Shown here: piece by piece, positions 7,999-15,802 of the stretch
Layout: every line of letters starts with the position of its first letter
Position numbering within the stretch: position 1 is the first letter of the stretch
The notes under the pieces: generated by a model
Told to the model about the DNA's origin: nothing
What the model saw: the letters and a program-made list of their open reading frames with translations, nothing else
Databases searched by the model: none
Made by a program: the position numbers and the translations under genes
Assembly: GCF_900109515.1 (NCBI RefSeq)
Contig: NZ_FOBD01000016.1
Location: 115,692-179,691 of the forward strand
Direction of reading: 5' to 3'
Length of the DNA stretch: 64,000 bases
From: Paenibacillus sp. OK003
GTDB taxonomy: Bacteria > Bacillota > Bacilli > Paenibacillales > Paenibacillaceae

Positions 7999-9129
7999 AT
8001 GAATGATGTGCTCGAAGTGAAACAGGTAAGCAAAGTATTTGATGGACGGCGCGGCGTACATCAACTGGATTTCACAATGGAGCGCGGAGAGATTGTTGGA
8101 TTTTTGGGACCGAACGGTGCCGGGAAAACGACAACGATGCGAATGATTACGGGCTATTTGCATCCAACAGAAGGCTCCATTGCAGTGGATGGCATATCGG
8201 TGCACGATCAGGGCAGGAGCGTCCGTTCCAAGATCGGTTATCTGCCAGAGACACCGCCGCTTTATCCGGATATGACGGTACAGTCGTATCTGAAATTCGT
8301 CGCTAATCTGAGGGATGTCCCGACACGTGAAGTGAAACTGCGGATCAGTGAGATGGTGAGCAGGCTGGGTCTTCAAGGTCGCGAAAAGCAACTGGTTCGC
8401 GGACTGTCCAAAGGATACAAGCAGCGTCTGGGTCTGGCTGGAGCCATTATTCACAAACCGGATCTGCTCGTGCTGGATGAGCCGACTTCAGGACTCGATC
8501 CAAATCAGATTATGGAGATACGGGATTTGATCCGTGAACTGGGTGAGAACCATACAGTGCTGCTCAGTACACATATTTTGCCGGAAGTGAGCGCGCTTTG
8601 TAATCGCATGTTGATTATTAATCAGGGACAGCTCGTATTGGACGGTTCACCGCAGCATTTTGGCTCAGCGATGGGAGACCAGTTCAAGGTGTCCATCGAA
8701 GTGAAGGCAACAGAGCAGCAATTACATAATGTGCTGACACCATGGGAGAAGGTACGGAGCGAAGTCATTCATGCAGCAGATGGACAGGCATCCACGGGTT
8801 CTGCTGATACGGTCAAAATGCTACTTACGGGTGAATCTTCCGAAGATTTCCGGGAAGAGCTGTTCTACCTTTTGTCTGGTGCAGGCTTGCCGATCCTGGA
8901 GATGAAAAAAGAAAATCTCAGTCTGGAACAGATTTTCCTGAAGCTGACCACAACGGAAACGGAATCCGAAGCGGAACTGGCAACGCTGGAGACTGAAACT
9001 GATAAAGTGCAGATCGCCAATCAGGCGACAGATGAAGAGGCCAATTCGGACACCACTTCAGATCAGAAGCAGTCGACTAAGTCCGAGAGCGCTCCATCTG
9101 ATTCCCATACAGGGGAGGGTTCCAAATGA
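7999..9129 (+). CDS. ABC transporter ATP-binding protein (GldA-like)
   Basis: A 376-residue ABC ATPase: Walker A GPNGAGKTT (37-45), signature LSKGYKQ (about 136-142; the usual second Ser-Gly-Gly is Ser-Lys-Gly here), Walker B LLVLDEP (156-162) with DEPTSGLDP, and a downstream switch His (LLSTHILPE). The C-terminal region is extended, ending in about 65 Glu/Thr/Ser-rich residues that look disordered. ATG 7999 abuts AAAGG with almost no spacing; GTG 8008 in the same frame is better spaced and may be the true start. First gene of a tightly overlapping four-gene operon (ATPase, permease, GldG-like, DUF4340), a widespread layout whose substrate is not established. Confidence 0.88.
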   Translation: MNDVLEVKQVSKVFDGRRGVHQLDFTMERGEIVGFLGPNGAGKTTTMRMITGYLHPTEGSIAVDGISVHDQGRSVRSKIGYLPETPPLYPDMTVQSYLKFVANLRDVPTREVKLRISEMVSRLGLQGREKQLVRGLSKGYKQRLGLAGAIIHKPDLLVLDEPTSGLDPNQIMEIRDLIRELGENHTVLLSTHILPEVSALCNRMLIINQGQLVLDGSPQHFGSAMGDQFKVSIEVKATEQQLHNVLTPWEKVRSEVIHAADGQASTGSADTVKMLLTGESSEDFREELFYLLSGAGLPILEMKKENLSLEQIFLKLTTTETESEAELATLETETDKVQIANQATDEEANSDTTSDQKQSTKSESAPSDSHTGEGSK

Positions 9130-9842
9130 GACGAATGATGGCGGTTTGCCATAAAGAACTGCAGGCATACTTCCTGTCACCGACGTCGTATTTCGCGTTT
9201 GCCGTATATGTACTGATGACAAGTTTGCTGTTCTATTCCAGCTTTGTGTATTACCAGCCAAGTATTGTGGATTATCGCCTGGTGCTGGGAGACACGTTAT
9301 CCATGCTGCTGTTTGTGGTGCCGTTGCTGACGATGCGACTGGTCGCAGAGGAATTCCGGCAGGGAACGGACGAACTGTTGTTGACTTCTCCTGCACGGGT
9401 GACCGAGATTATTTTCGGTAAATATTTGGCGTCCCTCGCCATTCTTGTTGTACTTATTCTGTGCAGTCTCGTTTACCCGTTTATTATGTCCTTCTTTGGT
9501 GAACTGGATCTGACATCCGTATGGTTGTCTGCACTGGGTCTCTTTTTCCTGGGCGGCACCATGATGGCAATTGGACTGTTTGCTTCCACGTTATCTCAGC
9601 ACCAGATGGTGTCTGCGGTAGCCGGTTTTATTATTTTGCTCGTATTGTGGATGCTTGATTCATTTGCAGGCAATTCCGGATCTACGTTACAGCAATGGCT
9701 GGACCCGTTTGCGCTGACGAACCGGTTTGACAGCTTCACGAAGGGTGTACTCAGTGGCCCAGATATATTGTATTACGTGACGCTCTCAGGTGTGTTTCTG
9801 CTGTTAAGCATTCAAATTGTGGAACGGAAGCGGTGGAGGTGA
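9126..9842 (+). CDS. ABC-2 type permease (GldF-like)
   Basis: A 238-residue membrane protein with about six hydrophobic segments and the ABC-2 permease pattern: an N-terminal cytoplasmic MAVCHKELQAYFLSPTSY leader, then TM1, and a conserved RLVAEEFRQGTDELLLTSP loop before the second half. Partner of the preceding ATPase (start ATG 9126 overlaps its stop, ATGA). By family it forms the membrane channel of an exporter or acts with the GldG-like subunit in an envelope process; the substrate is not known. Confidence 0.87.
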   Translation: MRRMMAVCHKELQAYFLSPTSYFAFAVYVLMTSLLFYSSFVYYQPSIVDYRLVLGDTLSMLLFVVPLLTMRLVAEEFRQGTDELLLTSPARVTEIIFGKYLASLAILVVLILCSLVYPFIMSFFGELDLTSVWLSALGLFFLGGTMMAIGLFASTLSQHQMVSAVAGFIILLVLWMLDSFAGNSGSTLQQWLDPFALTNRFDSFTKGVLSGPDILYYVTLSGVFLLLSIQIVERKRWR

Positions 9843-9846
9843 GAAG

Positions 9847-11241
9847 ATGAAAAAATGGTTGAGTCATACCAACAGTACCGTGCTGTCTGTAGCGGTGGTT
9901 GGCATCTTTATTTTGCTGACCCTGTTTCTGAATTCGCTTGGCGGCTTCCAACTGGATCTGACCTCGAATAAACAATACACCTTGTCAGATCAGTCTCTTA
10001 CCGCGATCAAAAACGTAAAAGAAGACGTCAACATTCTGGTGTTAACCGTTGAAAATGCGAATAATACGGTCTTGAACCGCGAAGTATCGGATATGGTTCA
10101 GGAATATACGAAACGCAACAGCAAACTGACGATGAAGCAATACAATCTGACGCAGGAGCCTACGCTGGCCTCCAAATATGGCATCACAGGCAGCTCCATT
10201 GTATTAGAGCAGGGTGATCAGCATAAAGTCATTGATATCGCCAGTCTGTTCACGGCTGTCGGGGATGGAAGCGATGGATCGTACCAGTTCACAGGTGAGG
10301 AAAAATTGACACAAGCCCTAATGAACCTGTCTTCAACAGAGATGCACAAGATGGTCTTCCTGACAGGACATGAGGAGCTTGGGCTGGATCAACTGACTAC
10401 GCTGCGCTCATCTCTGGAACAGAATAATATCACGACAGAGGAACTTCAGCTCAATCAGGCAGGTCAGGTTCCGGAAGATGCGGATGTGTTGGCGATTATT
10501 GGACCACAGCGGGATATTAGTGATACTGAACTGAAGGCTATTCGGACTTATCTCAGTAACGGAGGAAAATTGCTGTTATCCCTCGGTTTTCACGAAGACA
10601 TGAAATTGACTTGGAAAAATATCGATGCACTCATGACGGATTATGGCGTGGTTGATGAGCATGCAGTCATGGTGGATAATCAGCAGGCCAGCACAATGGG
10701 CCCACTTTGGATCGTGCCGGAGTATGGCACACATGCCATTACGGATAAACTATCAGAAAGCAAACTGTACCCCATGTTATCCCTGTCCATTGCTCTGACG
10801 AGCAAAGAGCAGGATAAATACACGTTGTCGCCGCTCATTCATTCATCGGATGACAGTTATGGCGAGACGAACATTGCAGGTTTATTGCAAAACGAAACAA
10901 CCAACGATCCGGATCAGGATGTACAAGGTCCTGTGGAGCTTGGATATGCGGCAGATACAACAGATGGTAAACCGAAGGCTGTTATCTTGGGTTCATCCAT
11001 TTTCATGCAGGATTCGGAAATTTCGAATGGCGGCAATCGTGACTTTATTTTGAATACCGTCAATTATTTAAGTGAAAAAGAAGATGGAGTAACGATCCGG
11101 CCACGGGTGCAATCCGGTTATCAAACGGCGTACCTGGACGGTGAACAAGCCAGAACCATTTTCTTTGTGGCCATTGTCGCATTCCCGCTCATCTTTGTTA
11201 TGATAGGTGTACTCTTATGGTGGAGGCGCAGACGCGTATGA
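9847..11241 (+). CDS. GldG-family ABC transporter auxiliary protein
   Basis: A 464-residue protein anchored by an N-terminal TM helix (about residues 13-35) and a C-terminal one followed by WWRRRRV. Between them lies a large extracytoplasmic domain beginning with the family hallmark LDLTSNKQYTLSDQSLTAIK (Gld_G / ABC_transp_aux type). The start ATG 9847 has GGAGGTGAG four bases upstream and sits four bases after the permease stop; the longer frame from 9817 would overlap the permease. The domain resembles intraflagellar-transport/DUF4350-like folds involved in binding rather than catalysis. It works with the ATPase and permease just upstream. Confidence 0.85.
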   Translation: MKKWLSHTNSTVLSVAVVGIFILLTLFLNSLGGFQLDLTSNKQYTLSDQSLTAIKNVKEDVNILVLTVENANNTVLNREVSDMVQEYTKRNSKLTMKQYNLTQEPTLASKYGITGSSIVLEQGDQHKVIDIASLFTAVGDGSDGSYQFTGEEKLTQALMNLSSTEMHKMVFLTGHEELGLDQLTTLRSSLEQNNITTEELQLNQAGQVPEDADVLAIIGPQRDISDTELKAIRTYLSNGGKLLLSLGFHEDMKLTWKNIDALMTDYGVVDEHAVMVDNQQASTMGPLWIVPEYGTHAITDKLSESKLYPMLSLSIALTSKEQDKYTLSPLIHSSDDSYGETNIAGLLQNETTNDPDQDVQGPVELGYAADTTDGKPKAVILGSSIFMQDSEISNGGNRDFILNTVNYLSEKEDGVTIRPRVQSGYQTAYLDGEQARTIFFVAIVAFPLIFVMIGVLLWWRRRRV

Positions 11242-12257
11242 AAAAATGGATCCCAACGATTCTAGTCTTATTGGTCTTGATTATCGGGTGGGTCTATGCG
11301 GCCAGTCAAAATTATTTTCGTGAAGAGGAAGCGGAAAAGGTCAAGTTACTTGGAATTAAGTCTGCCGATATACAGTCCATCACGATTCATGACAACAGTA
11401 CAGACACATCAGGTGCGTCAAAACCCTCATCTTCACAATTGGAACTAAAAAATGGCGTATGGAGCATGGTTGAACCCAAGGCATATCCTCTGAATGGGTA
11501 TACGGTTAGCAGCTGGCTTGATGCCTTAAGTGGTGCAGATCAGGAGCTGGTTGTAGAAGAAGAGCCGAAGGATCTCGACAAGTATGGATTGGGTTCAGAT
11601 GCAACGCTGCTGGATATCCAACTGAAGGATAACCGTGAAATCAAATTGAGCATCGGTGGCAAGCTGCCAGCAGATGACGCTCGTTATGTACGTGTAAACT
11701 CCGGGCCTGTCGTAGCCGTACAGACGGAATCCATAAGTAATATAGAAAAATCACGGCAGGATCTGCTGGACACCACTCCGTTTAATCTGGATGAAACCAA
11801 TGTCACTACGCTGGAATGGGAAGGCGAAGCAGCCACCTGGATGCTCAAATCTTCCTCTGAGGAAGGTGCGGCAGAGCAGTCATGGAAGCTTAATGGTGAA
11901 GCGGTTGAAGCTACCGATGCTGTATCGCTGATTGGCAAAATTAAAAACCTGTCCACAGCTGACGATGTGCGCAAAGCCTCTGAACTGAAAGGCACCGTGC
12001 CACGCTTTACTTTATCTGTTGAGCAGACGGTTAATGGAGAAGCTGTTACGGATGTGTACCGTGGGCTTACTGTTCCGTCGGAACCCGATCAGATCTGGGT
12101 AGTCACGCCGGACGGACAGTGGGCTTATTCAATGGATGCAGCTAGTCTGAAGGAAGCAGAGCAATTCCCGAATTCGATCCAAAAATCAGAATCAGATGCA
12201 ACCTCTTCTTCGAGTGGAGATGATGCTGATGCGAATTCCTCCTCCACATCCAAATAA
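11238..12257 (+). CDS. DUF4340 domain membrane-anchored protein
   Basis: 339 residues starting MKKWIPTILVLLVLIIGWVY, an N-terminal membrane anchor, then an extracytoplasmic domain of repeated beta-rich segments (ADIQSITIHDN, WSMVEPKAYPLNGYTVSSWL, LDKYGLG) typical of DUF4340, and a Ser/Asp-rich C-terminal tail. ATG 11238 overlaps the GldG stop (ATGA); an in-frame ATG at 11217 would overlap it further. DUF4340 proteins usually follow GldG in this operon and are thought to be its extracytoplasmic partner. Function unknown. Confidence 0.83.
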   Translation: MKKWIPTILVLLVLIIGWVYAASQNYFREEEAEKVKLLGIKSADIQSITIHDNSTDTSGASKPSSSQLELKNGVWSMVEPKAYPLNGYTVSSWLDALSGADQELVVEEEPKDLDKYGLGSDATLLDIQLKDNREIKLSIGGKLPADDARYVRVNSGPVVAVQTESISNIEKSRQDLLDTTPFNLDETNVTTLEWEGEAATWMLKSSSEEGAAEQSWKLNGEAVEATDAVSLIGKIKNLSTADDVRKASELKGTVPRFTLSVEQTVNGEAVTDVYRGLTVPSEPDQIWVVTPDGQWAYSMDAASLKEAEQFPNSIQKSESDATSSSSGDDADANSSSTSK

Positions 12258-12322
12258 GTGAATGGCTCCTTCAACATGATAATGAAGGTTCACACTTGAA
12301 CAGGAAATACGCGGTTATACAG

Positions 12323-12357
12323 AGCGGTGCTGCACTTTGTGCAAGCATCGCTTTTTT
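12323..12357 (+). terminator. Terminator of the ABC operon
   Basis: Stem AGCGGTGCTGCAC with its near-complement GTGCAAGCATCGCT (one mismatch, one bulge), three-base loop, then a run of six T. Confidence 0.75.
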
Positions 12358-12483
12358 ATGTGGAAGAGAACCCATTGAGCCCAGATAAAGGAGTCTAATG
12401 TTCCATATCCTTTCAGCATATCGCTCCGTACAGAAGAGCATCCTATCCTTGTGACCAAAACCAACATAATTGGAGGATGAGAC

Positions 12484-13467
12484 ATGCCAGCAGCCAAAAA
12501 GGCGACAGCAATCAGCTTATCTTTGTCTACTGCAATCTTCGTAATGGCCGGATTGACGGGTTGTGGAACAAGTACAAAAGATAACAATCTGCACACCCAA
12601 AGTGTTCGTCATGAAGTGAAAGGCATTAACCGTTATGGTGTTGAGTCCAATGGGATGGATGGAATTCGTGCGAAAAGTTATCGGACGCATAACGTCACTG
12701 ACCTGAAATCAAGTGACGAGCTGGCCAAACGTATCTCAGAAATGAAGGAAGTGAAGTCAGCACATGTCATGCTGACCGATCGTAACGCTTATGTTGCAGT
12801 CCGTTTGACAGATGGTCACACTGGCAAATTGGAAAGCAAAAGCAAAGCAAACAGCACTTTGCGTAACCGTGCAAACGGTACAATGCGCACAGAAAGCTAC
12901 AACCAGGATATGGGCGGGTTGCGTGTACATGGTGGTAATGGAACCATGTCTCCATACAGCACCAGCGGCATAGCTCCGGGATTGAACACGGATGCAGCTA
13001 CGGACCGCAGCCACATGGGCAATGACCGCAGCATCTATGGAACCATGGGAACCGGATCTTACGGCATGATGCGTGGTTTGACTAACAGTGGCAATGGCCA
13101 TGCACGTACAATGACCGAAGGCCACTACGGGATGAAGAGTGAAACATCGCGTATTGACAGCACGGATGACAACACATCCGAAGAGATTAAATCTAAAATC
13201 TCGGCGAAAATCAAACAATTTGCACCTAACGTCGAGAATGTATACGTGTCTGCTAACCCGGAATTTGTACAACATGTGGAGAGTTATGCCACAGATATCC
13301 GTAACGGCAAACCGGTTAGCGGCATGATTAACACGTTCCAATCTATGGTTGAACGTATTTTCCCAACCAATGCGATGAACTCGAATCACCGTGACGGCAT
13401 GCTTGATGATGGCATCATGAATCGTAATAACAACGATGGCATGATGAACCGCATGAATCATCGCTAA
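12484..13467 (+). CDS. YhcN/YlaJ-type sporulation lipoprotein
   Basis: 327 residues with a lipoprotein signal peptide ending in the lipobox LTGC (Cys about 22). The mature part has two blocks: ELAKRISEMKEVKSAHVMLTDRNAYVAVRL and a second about 130 residues later (IKSKISAKIKQFAPNVENVYVSANPEFV), the split YhcN/YlaJ fold. Between them is a long Gly/Met/Asn/Thr-rich insert, and the tail is Asn/Met-rich. YhcN family members are lipoproteins of the forespore inner membrane linked to spore outgrowth. Start ATG 12484 has TTGGAGGATG upstream. It is followed by its own terminator, then gerE, which fits a sporulation neighbourhood. Confidence 0.8.
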   Translation: MPAAKKATAISLSLSTAIFVMAGLTGCGTSTKDNNLHTQSVRHEVKGINRYGVESNGMDGIRAKSYRTHNVTDLKSSDELAKRISEMKEVKSAHVMLTDRNAYVAVRLTDGHTGKLESKSKANSTLRNRANGTMRTESYNQDMGGLRVHGGNGTMSPYSTSGIAPGLNTDAATDRSHMGNDRSIYGTMGTGSYGMMRGLTNSGNGHARTMTEGHYGMKSETSRIDSTDDNTSEEIKSKISAKIKQFAPNVENVYVSANPEFVQHVESYATDIRNGKPVSGMINTFQSMVERIFPTNAMNSNHRDGMLDDGIMNRNNNDGMMNRMNHR

Positions 13468-13482
13468 CCCACAGACAGACAA

Positions 13483-13536
13483 ACAAGCAGCCTTTGCGCC
13501 GATGTTTTTATCAGCAGCAAAGGCACGCTTGTTTTT
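13483..13536 (+). terminator. Terminator after the YhcN-like gene
   Basis: AAGCAGCCTTTGC pairs with GCAAAGGCACGCTT (one bulge), followed by GTTTTT. The rest of the 313-bp gap (13468-13780) holds this hairpin and the candidate sigma-K promoter; nothing else is recognisable. Confidence 0.8.
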
Positions 13537-13691
13537 AAAGGGATACTGAAAATAATGATTATAGGAAAATGATAAATAGGTATGCTTATAAGAGACTAAG
13601 TCCAAATTGACGACTAGAGTTTACTCCGTTTCCTACATAGCGATTATTCATTCAAATTGTAATTCACTGCCCATTTTTTTGATAAAACTGA

Positions 13692-13719
13692 ACCAACGCC
13701 CTTGACCTAACATAAGATG
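13692..13719 (+). promoter_or_regulatory. Candidate sigma-K promoter of gerE
   Basis: AC (13692-13693), 17-bp spacer, CATAAGATG (13711-13719), against the sigma-K pattern AC-N16/17-CATANNNTA (one mismatch at the last base). It lies 62 bp before the gerE start. In Bacillus subtilis gerE is transcribed by sigma-K in the late mother cell, so position and match agree. Confidence 0.5.
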
Positions 13720-13780
13720 AGTTGACTGTATCCCCTTAACCTTGTTACACCAACACAACCCAGGCAAGGAGGGGTGAACA

Positions 13781-14005
13781 TTGAAGGGTATCGATCATAA
13801 AAGCAAATTTCTGTTGACCCACCGTGAACGCGAAGTATTCGAATTACTGGTTCAGGACAAAACGACGCGTGACATCGCAGGGCAGTTATTCATCAGCGAG
13901 AAAACGGTGCGCAACCATATTTCGAATGTGATGCAAAAACTCAATGTTAAGGGTCGTTCGCAGGCAGTTGTAGAGCTGATTAAGCTCGGAGAACTGAAGA
14001 TCTGA
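13781..14005 (+). CDS. gerE: GerE, late mother-cell spore-coat transcription factor
   Basis: A 74-residue LuxR-type helix-turn-helix protein consisting only of the DNA-binding domain, the same length as Bacillus subtilis GerE. LLTHREREVFELLVQDKTT and LFISEKTVRNHISNVMQKL match it almost residue for residue by memory. GerE binds DNA as a dimer, activates late coat genes and represses some sigma-K genes. The start is TTG 13781, supported by AAGGAGGGG. A sigma-K-like promoter lies upstream. Odd feature: the last codons and terminator are duplicated 1294 bp downstream, flanking a RhuM gene. The duplication leaves this copy intact. Confidence 0.95.
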   Translation: MKGIDHKSKFLLTHREREVFELLVQDKTTRDIAGQLFISEKTVRNHISNVMQKLNVKGRSQAVVELIKLGELKI

Positions 14006-14086
14006 CGCGATACTGCACAGTTGATTAAGCAGCATGAAAGTCTTTTTCTATTCTTCATGATGAAGAATGGGGAAAGACTTTTTTGT
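13983..14086 (+). repeat. 104-bp direct repeat, copy 1 (gerE 3' end plus terminator)
   Basis: From the last seven codons of gerE through its terminator, this stretch recurs at 15277-15380 with one mismatch (C14006 versus T15300) and a constant offset of 1294. The identity stops abruptly on both sides. The two copies bracket a 1190-bp insert carrying the RhuM gene. Confidence 0.95.
14037..14085 (+). terminator. gerE terminator
   Basis: AAAGTCTTTTTCTATTCTTC folds on GAAGAATGGGGAAAGACTTT across an ATGAT loop, ending in a T-run. The whole hairpin lies in the duplicated 104 bp, so a second copy sits at 15331-15379. Confidence 0.85.
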
Positions 14087-14202
14087 GTCTGAGTTCATGG
14101 CATTAATTAGCACAGAGGGACTAACGGAGATAGCTTGAGATATGATAAAATGGGAACATATATTCCAATGTTTGCAGAGTAAGAAATGAGAGAGGTTGAA
14201 AA

Positions 14203-15195
14203 ATGGACAATCTTACAGGTATCTTAATGTATCAAACTGAAGATGGGAATACCAAAATTGACGTTAAGCTGGAAAATGGAACGGTCTGGATGAGTCAGAA
14301 AGCTATTGCCGAGTTGTATCAGACAACCCCCCAAAACATAACTCTTCATATCAAAAACATTTATCAGGAAATTGAGCTAGCCTCAGAATCAACTTGTAAG
14401 GAATACTTACAAGTTCAAACTGAAGGTTCAAGAGAAATTAAACGTAAAGTCAAGCACTACAACCTGGAGCTAATTGTTGCTGTAGGCTATCGTGTTCGTT
14501 CGCACAGAGGTACACAGTTTAGACGTTGGGCAACGGAGCGACTAAACGAATATTTGGTTAAAGGTTTTACGATGGACGACGAACGCTTGAAGGACATGCG
14601 TAATTTTGGAAAAGATTATTTTAGTGAGTTGCTCCAGCGCATTCGTGACATTCGTGCATCAGAGAAAAGATTTTACAGGAAGATTACAGATATCTATGCC
14701 ACCTCAATAGACTATGATCCTAATGACAGCTTATCCAAAGATTTTTTTGCTGAAGTACAGAATAAGCTTCATTTTGCTATCCATGGACATACGGCGGCAG
14801 AACTGATTGCGGAGCGAGCAAGCGCAGATAAAGACAATATGGGGCTGACTAGTTGGAAGGGCGATAAGGTAAGGAAAAGTGATATAACAGTCGCTAAAAA
14901 TTATCTGACCGATAAGGAACTGCAGGCGTTAAATCGTATTGTAACAATGTATTTGGACTATGCAGAGGATCAAGCTGAACGTCAGTCCCCCATGTACATG
15001 AAAGACTGGATTGAAAAGCTAAATTCCTTCCTTAAGTTCAATGAGCGCGAGATTCTAACGAATGCTGGCAAAGTATCTCAAGAGGTAGCGGAGAAGCTGG
15101 CTGCTTCGGAGTACGAGAAATACAATCAGCGACGAGCTGTTATTGAACTAAGCGACGATTTCGAAGATTTTATTAAGGAGAATAGGCTTAAATAG
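14203..15195 (+). CDS. RhuM family protein
   Basis: 330 residues, full length for the family. The N-terminal winged-helix-like part reads MYQTEDGNTKIDVKLENGTV, WMSQKAIAELYQTTPQNI and HIKNIYQEIEL. It continues with YNLELIVAVGYRVRSHRGTQ and FRRWATERLNEYLVKGFTMD, then ERLKDMRNFGKDYFSELLQR and RRDIR-like segments ending RFYRKITDIYATS, the typical RhuM order. RhuM was named in Salmonella pathogenicity island 3 and is common on mobile islands and near restriction or toxin loci; its biochemical role is not settled. GAGAGG precedes ATG 14203. It is the only gene in the insert between the two gerE 3'-end copies and has no integrase, so it looks like horizontally acquired cargo. Confidence 0.88.
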   Translation: MDNLTGILMYQTEDGNTKIDVKLENGTVWMSQKAIAELYQTTPQNITLHIKNIYQEIELASESTCKEYLQVQTEGSREIKRKVKHYNLELIVAVGYRVRSHRGTQFRRWATERLNEYLVKGFTMDDERLKDMRNFGKDYFSELLQRIRDIRASEKRFYRKITDIYATSIDYDPNDSLSKDFFAEVQNKLHFAIHGHTAAELIAERASADKDNMGLTSWKGDKVRKSDITVAKNYLTDKELQALNRIVTMYLDYAEDQAERQSPMYMKDWIEKLNSFLKFNEREILTNAGKVSQEVAEKLAASEYEKYNQRRAVIELSDDFEDFIKENRLK

Positions 15196-15276
15196 ATTGG
15201 GGAGAGAATCTGTCAGATGCTAATCTTGTAAAATAGAATTAGAAACATAATGTTAAATACCTGCCAGAACTTGCTC

Positions 15277-15380
15277 AGCTCGGAGAACTGAAGATCTGAT
15301 GCGATACTGCACAGTTGATTAAGCAGCATGAAAGTCTTTTTCTATTCTTCATGATGAAGAATGGGGAAAGACTTTTTTGT
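15277..15380 (+). repeat. 104-bp direct repeat, copy 2 (displaced gerE 3' end plus terminator)
   Basis: 103 of 104 bases match 13983-14086. It still encodes the gerE C terminus LGELKI and stop in frame, preceded by codons reading LPELAQ where gerE has VVELIK, so the similarity fades gradually upstream at the protein level. The terminator half (15331-15379) probably terminates the RhuM transcript. Confidence 0.95.
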
Positions 15381-15396
15381 TATATGTTGGTAAGTC

Positions 15397-15436
15397 AAAA
15401 CGAGCGAATCCCTAAAGTGAAGGAATCGCTTGTTTG
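15397..15436 (-). terminator. Terminator of the small cysteine-cluster gene
   Basis: An imperfect 16-bp inverted repeat (AAACGAGCGAATCCCT against its partner ending ATCGCTTGTTT, 13 of 16 pairing) just past the stop of the minus-strand gene at 15448, with a short T-run on the minus strand. Confidence 0.5.
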
Positions 15437-15447
15437 AATAGATATTC

Positions 15448-15690
15448 TCAGAAGTCTGGATTCAGAAGCTGCTGAGTGCAGTCCGCTATTCGGGTTAGCT
15501 CAGATTTCGGATAGCCTAGCCGCTTTGTCTTTTCGCAGCACCATTTACAGGAACAATGTATTTTTCCTTTTGCAAAAATGCCTTCGAACTTGTATGACCA
15601 ACCGTACCGAATAGCGAGCTGTTTTTTTCGTTGAATAACACGCTTTCTGTGATGCCTGTAATAGGCTTGATTTCTTTGCTGAGATTTCAT
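15448..15690 (-). CDS. Small Cys-cluster protein (KGKIHCSCKWCC motif)
   Basis: An 80-residue basic protein. The N terminus is very Arg/Lys/His/Gln-rich (MKSQQRNQAYYRHHRKRVIQ). A YGW motif follows, then KGKIHCSCKWCCEKTKRLGY with four closely spaced cysteines (C-x-C-x2-CC), suggesting a zinc or other metal site. I recall short bacterial proteins with KGKIHCSC-type motifs, all of unknown function. Only the spacing of the ribosome binding site (GGGAG about 11 bases before ATG) is unusual: that site lies inside a predicted pseudoknotted leader at 15694-15770, so translation may be regulated. Confidence 0.65.
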   Translation of the reverse strand: MKSQQRNQAYYRHHRKRVIQRKKQLAIRYGWSYKFEGIFAKGKIHCSCKWCCEKTKRLGYPKSELTRIADCTQQLLNPDF

Positions 15691-15693
15691 GGA

Positions 15694-15770
15694 TCATCAC
15701 GCTCCCTTGGGAAAAGGCTCAGCCCGCAGAAATTCCAAGGGTACAGTTTGCTACGGGCAGAGCGTGATGA
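15694..15770 (-). promoter_or_regulatory. Candidate cis-regulatory RNA: pseudoknot closed by an 11-bp stem
   Basis: In the leader of the Cys-cluster gene (minus strand) three stems can form. An outer perfect 11-bp stem pairs 15760-15770 with 15694-15704. Inside it, an 8-bp stem pairs 15751-15758 with 15722-15729, and a 7-bp stem pairs 15735-15741 with 15704-15710. The last two interleave as an H-type pseudoknot. The single non-Watson-Crick pair of the 8-bp stem is G-U on the minus-strand RNA but C-A on the plus strand, which favours the minus-strand transcript. The GGGAG ribosome binding site lies within the closing stems. I do not match it to a known riboswitch class. Confidence 0.55.
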
Positions 15771-15802
15771 AAATCGTAATCGTATATAGCATAAGGGTTC
15801 AC

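Noticed and set aside
12757..13605. 282-codon minus-strand open frame opposite the YhcN-like gene
   Set aside because: It is antisense to a gene with a lipobox and family motifs, is rich in His/Val/Cys as expected from a shadow frame, and has no ribosome binding site.
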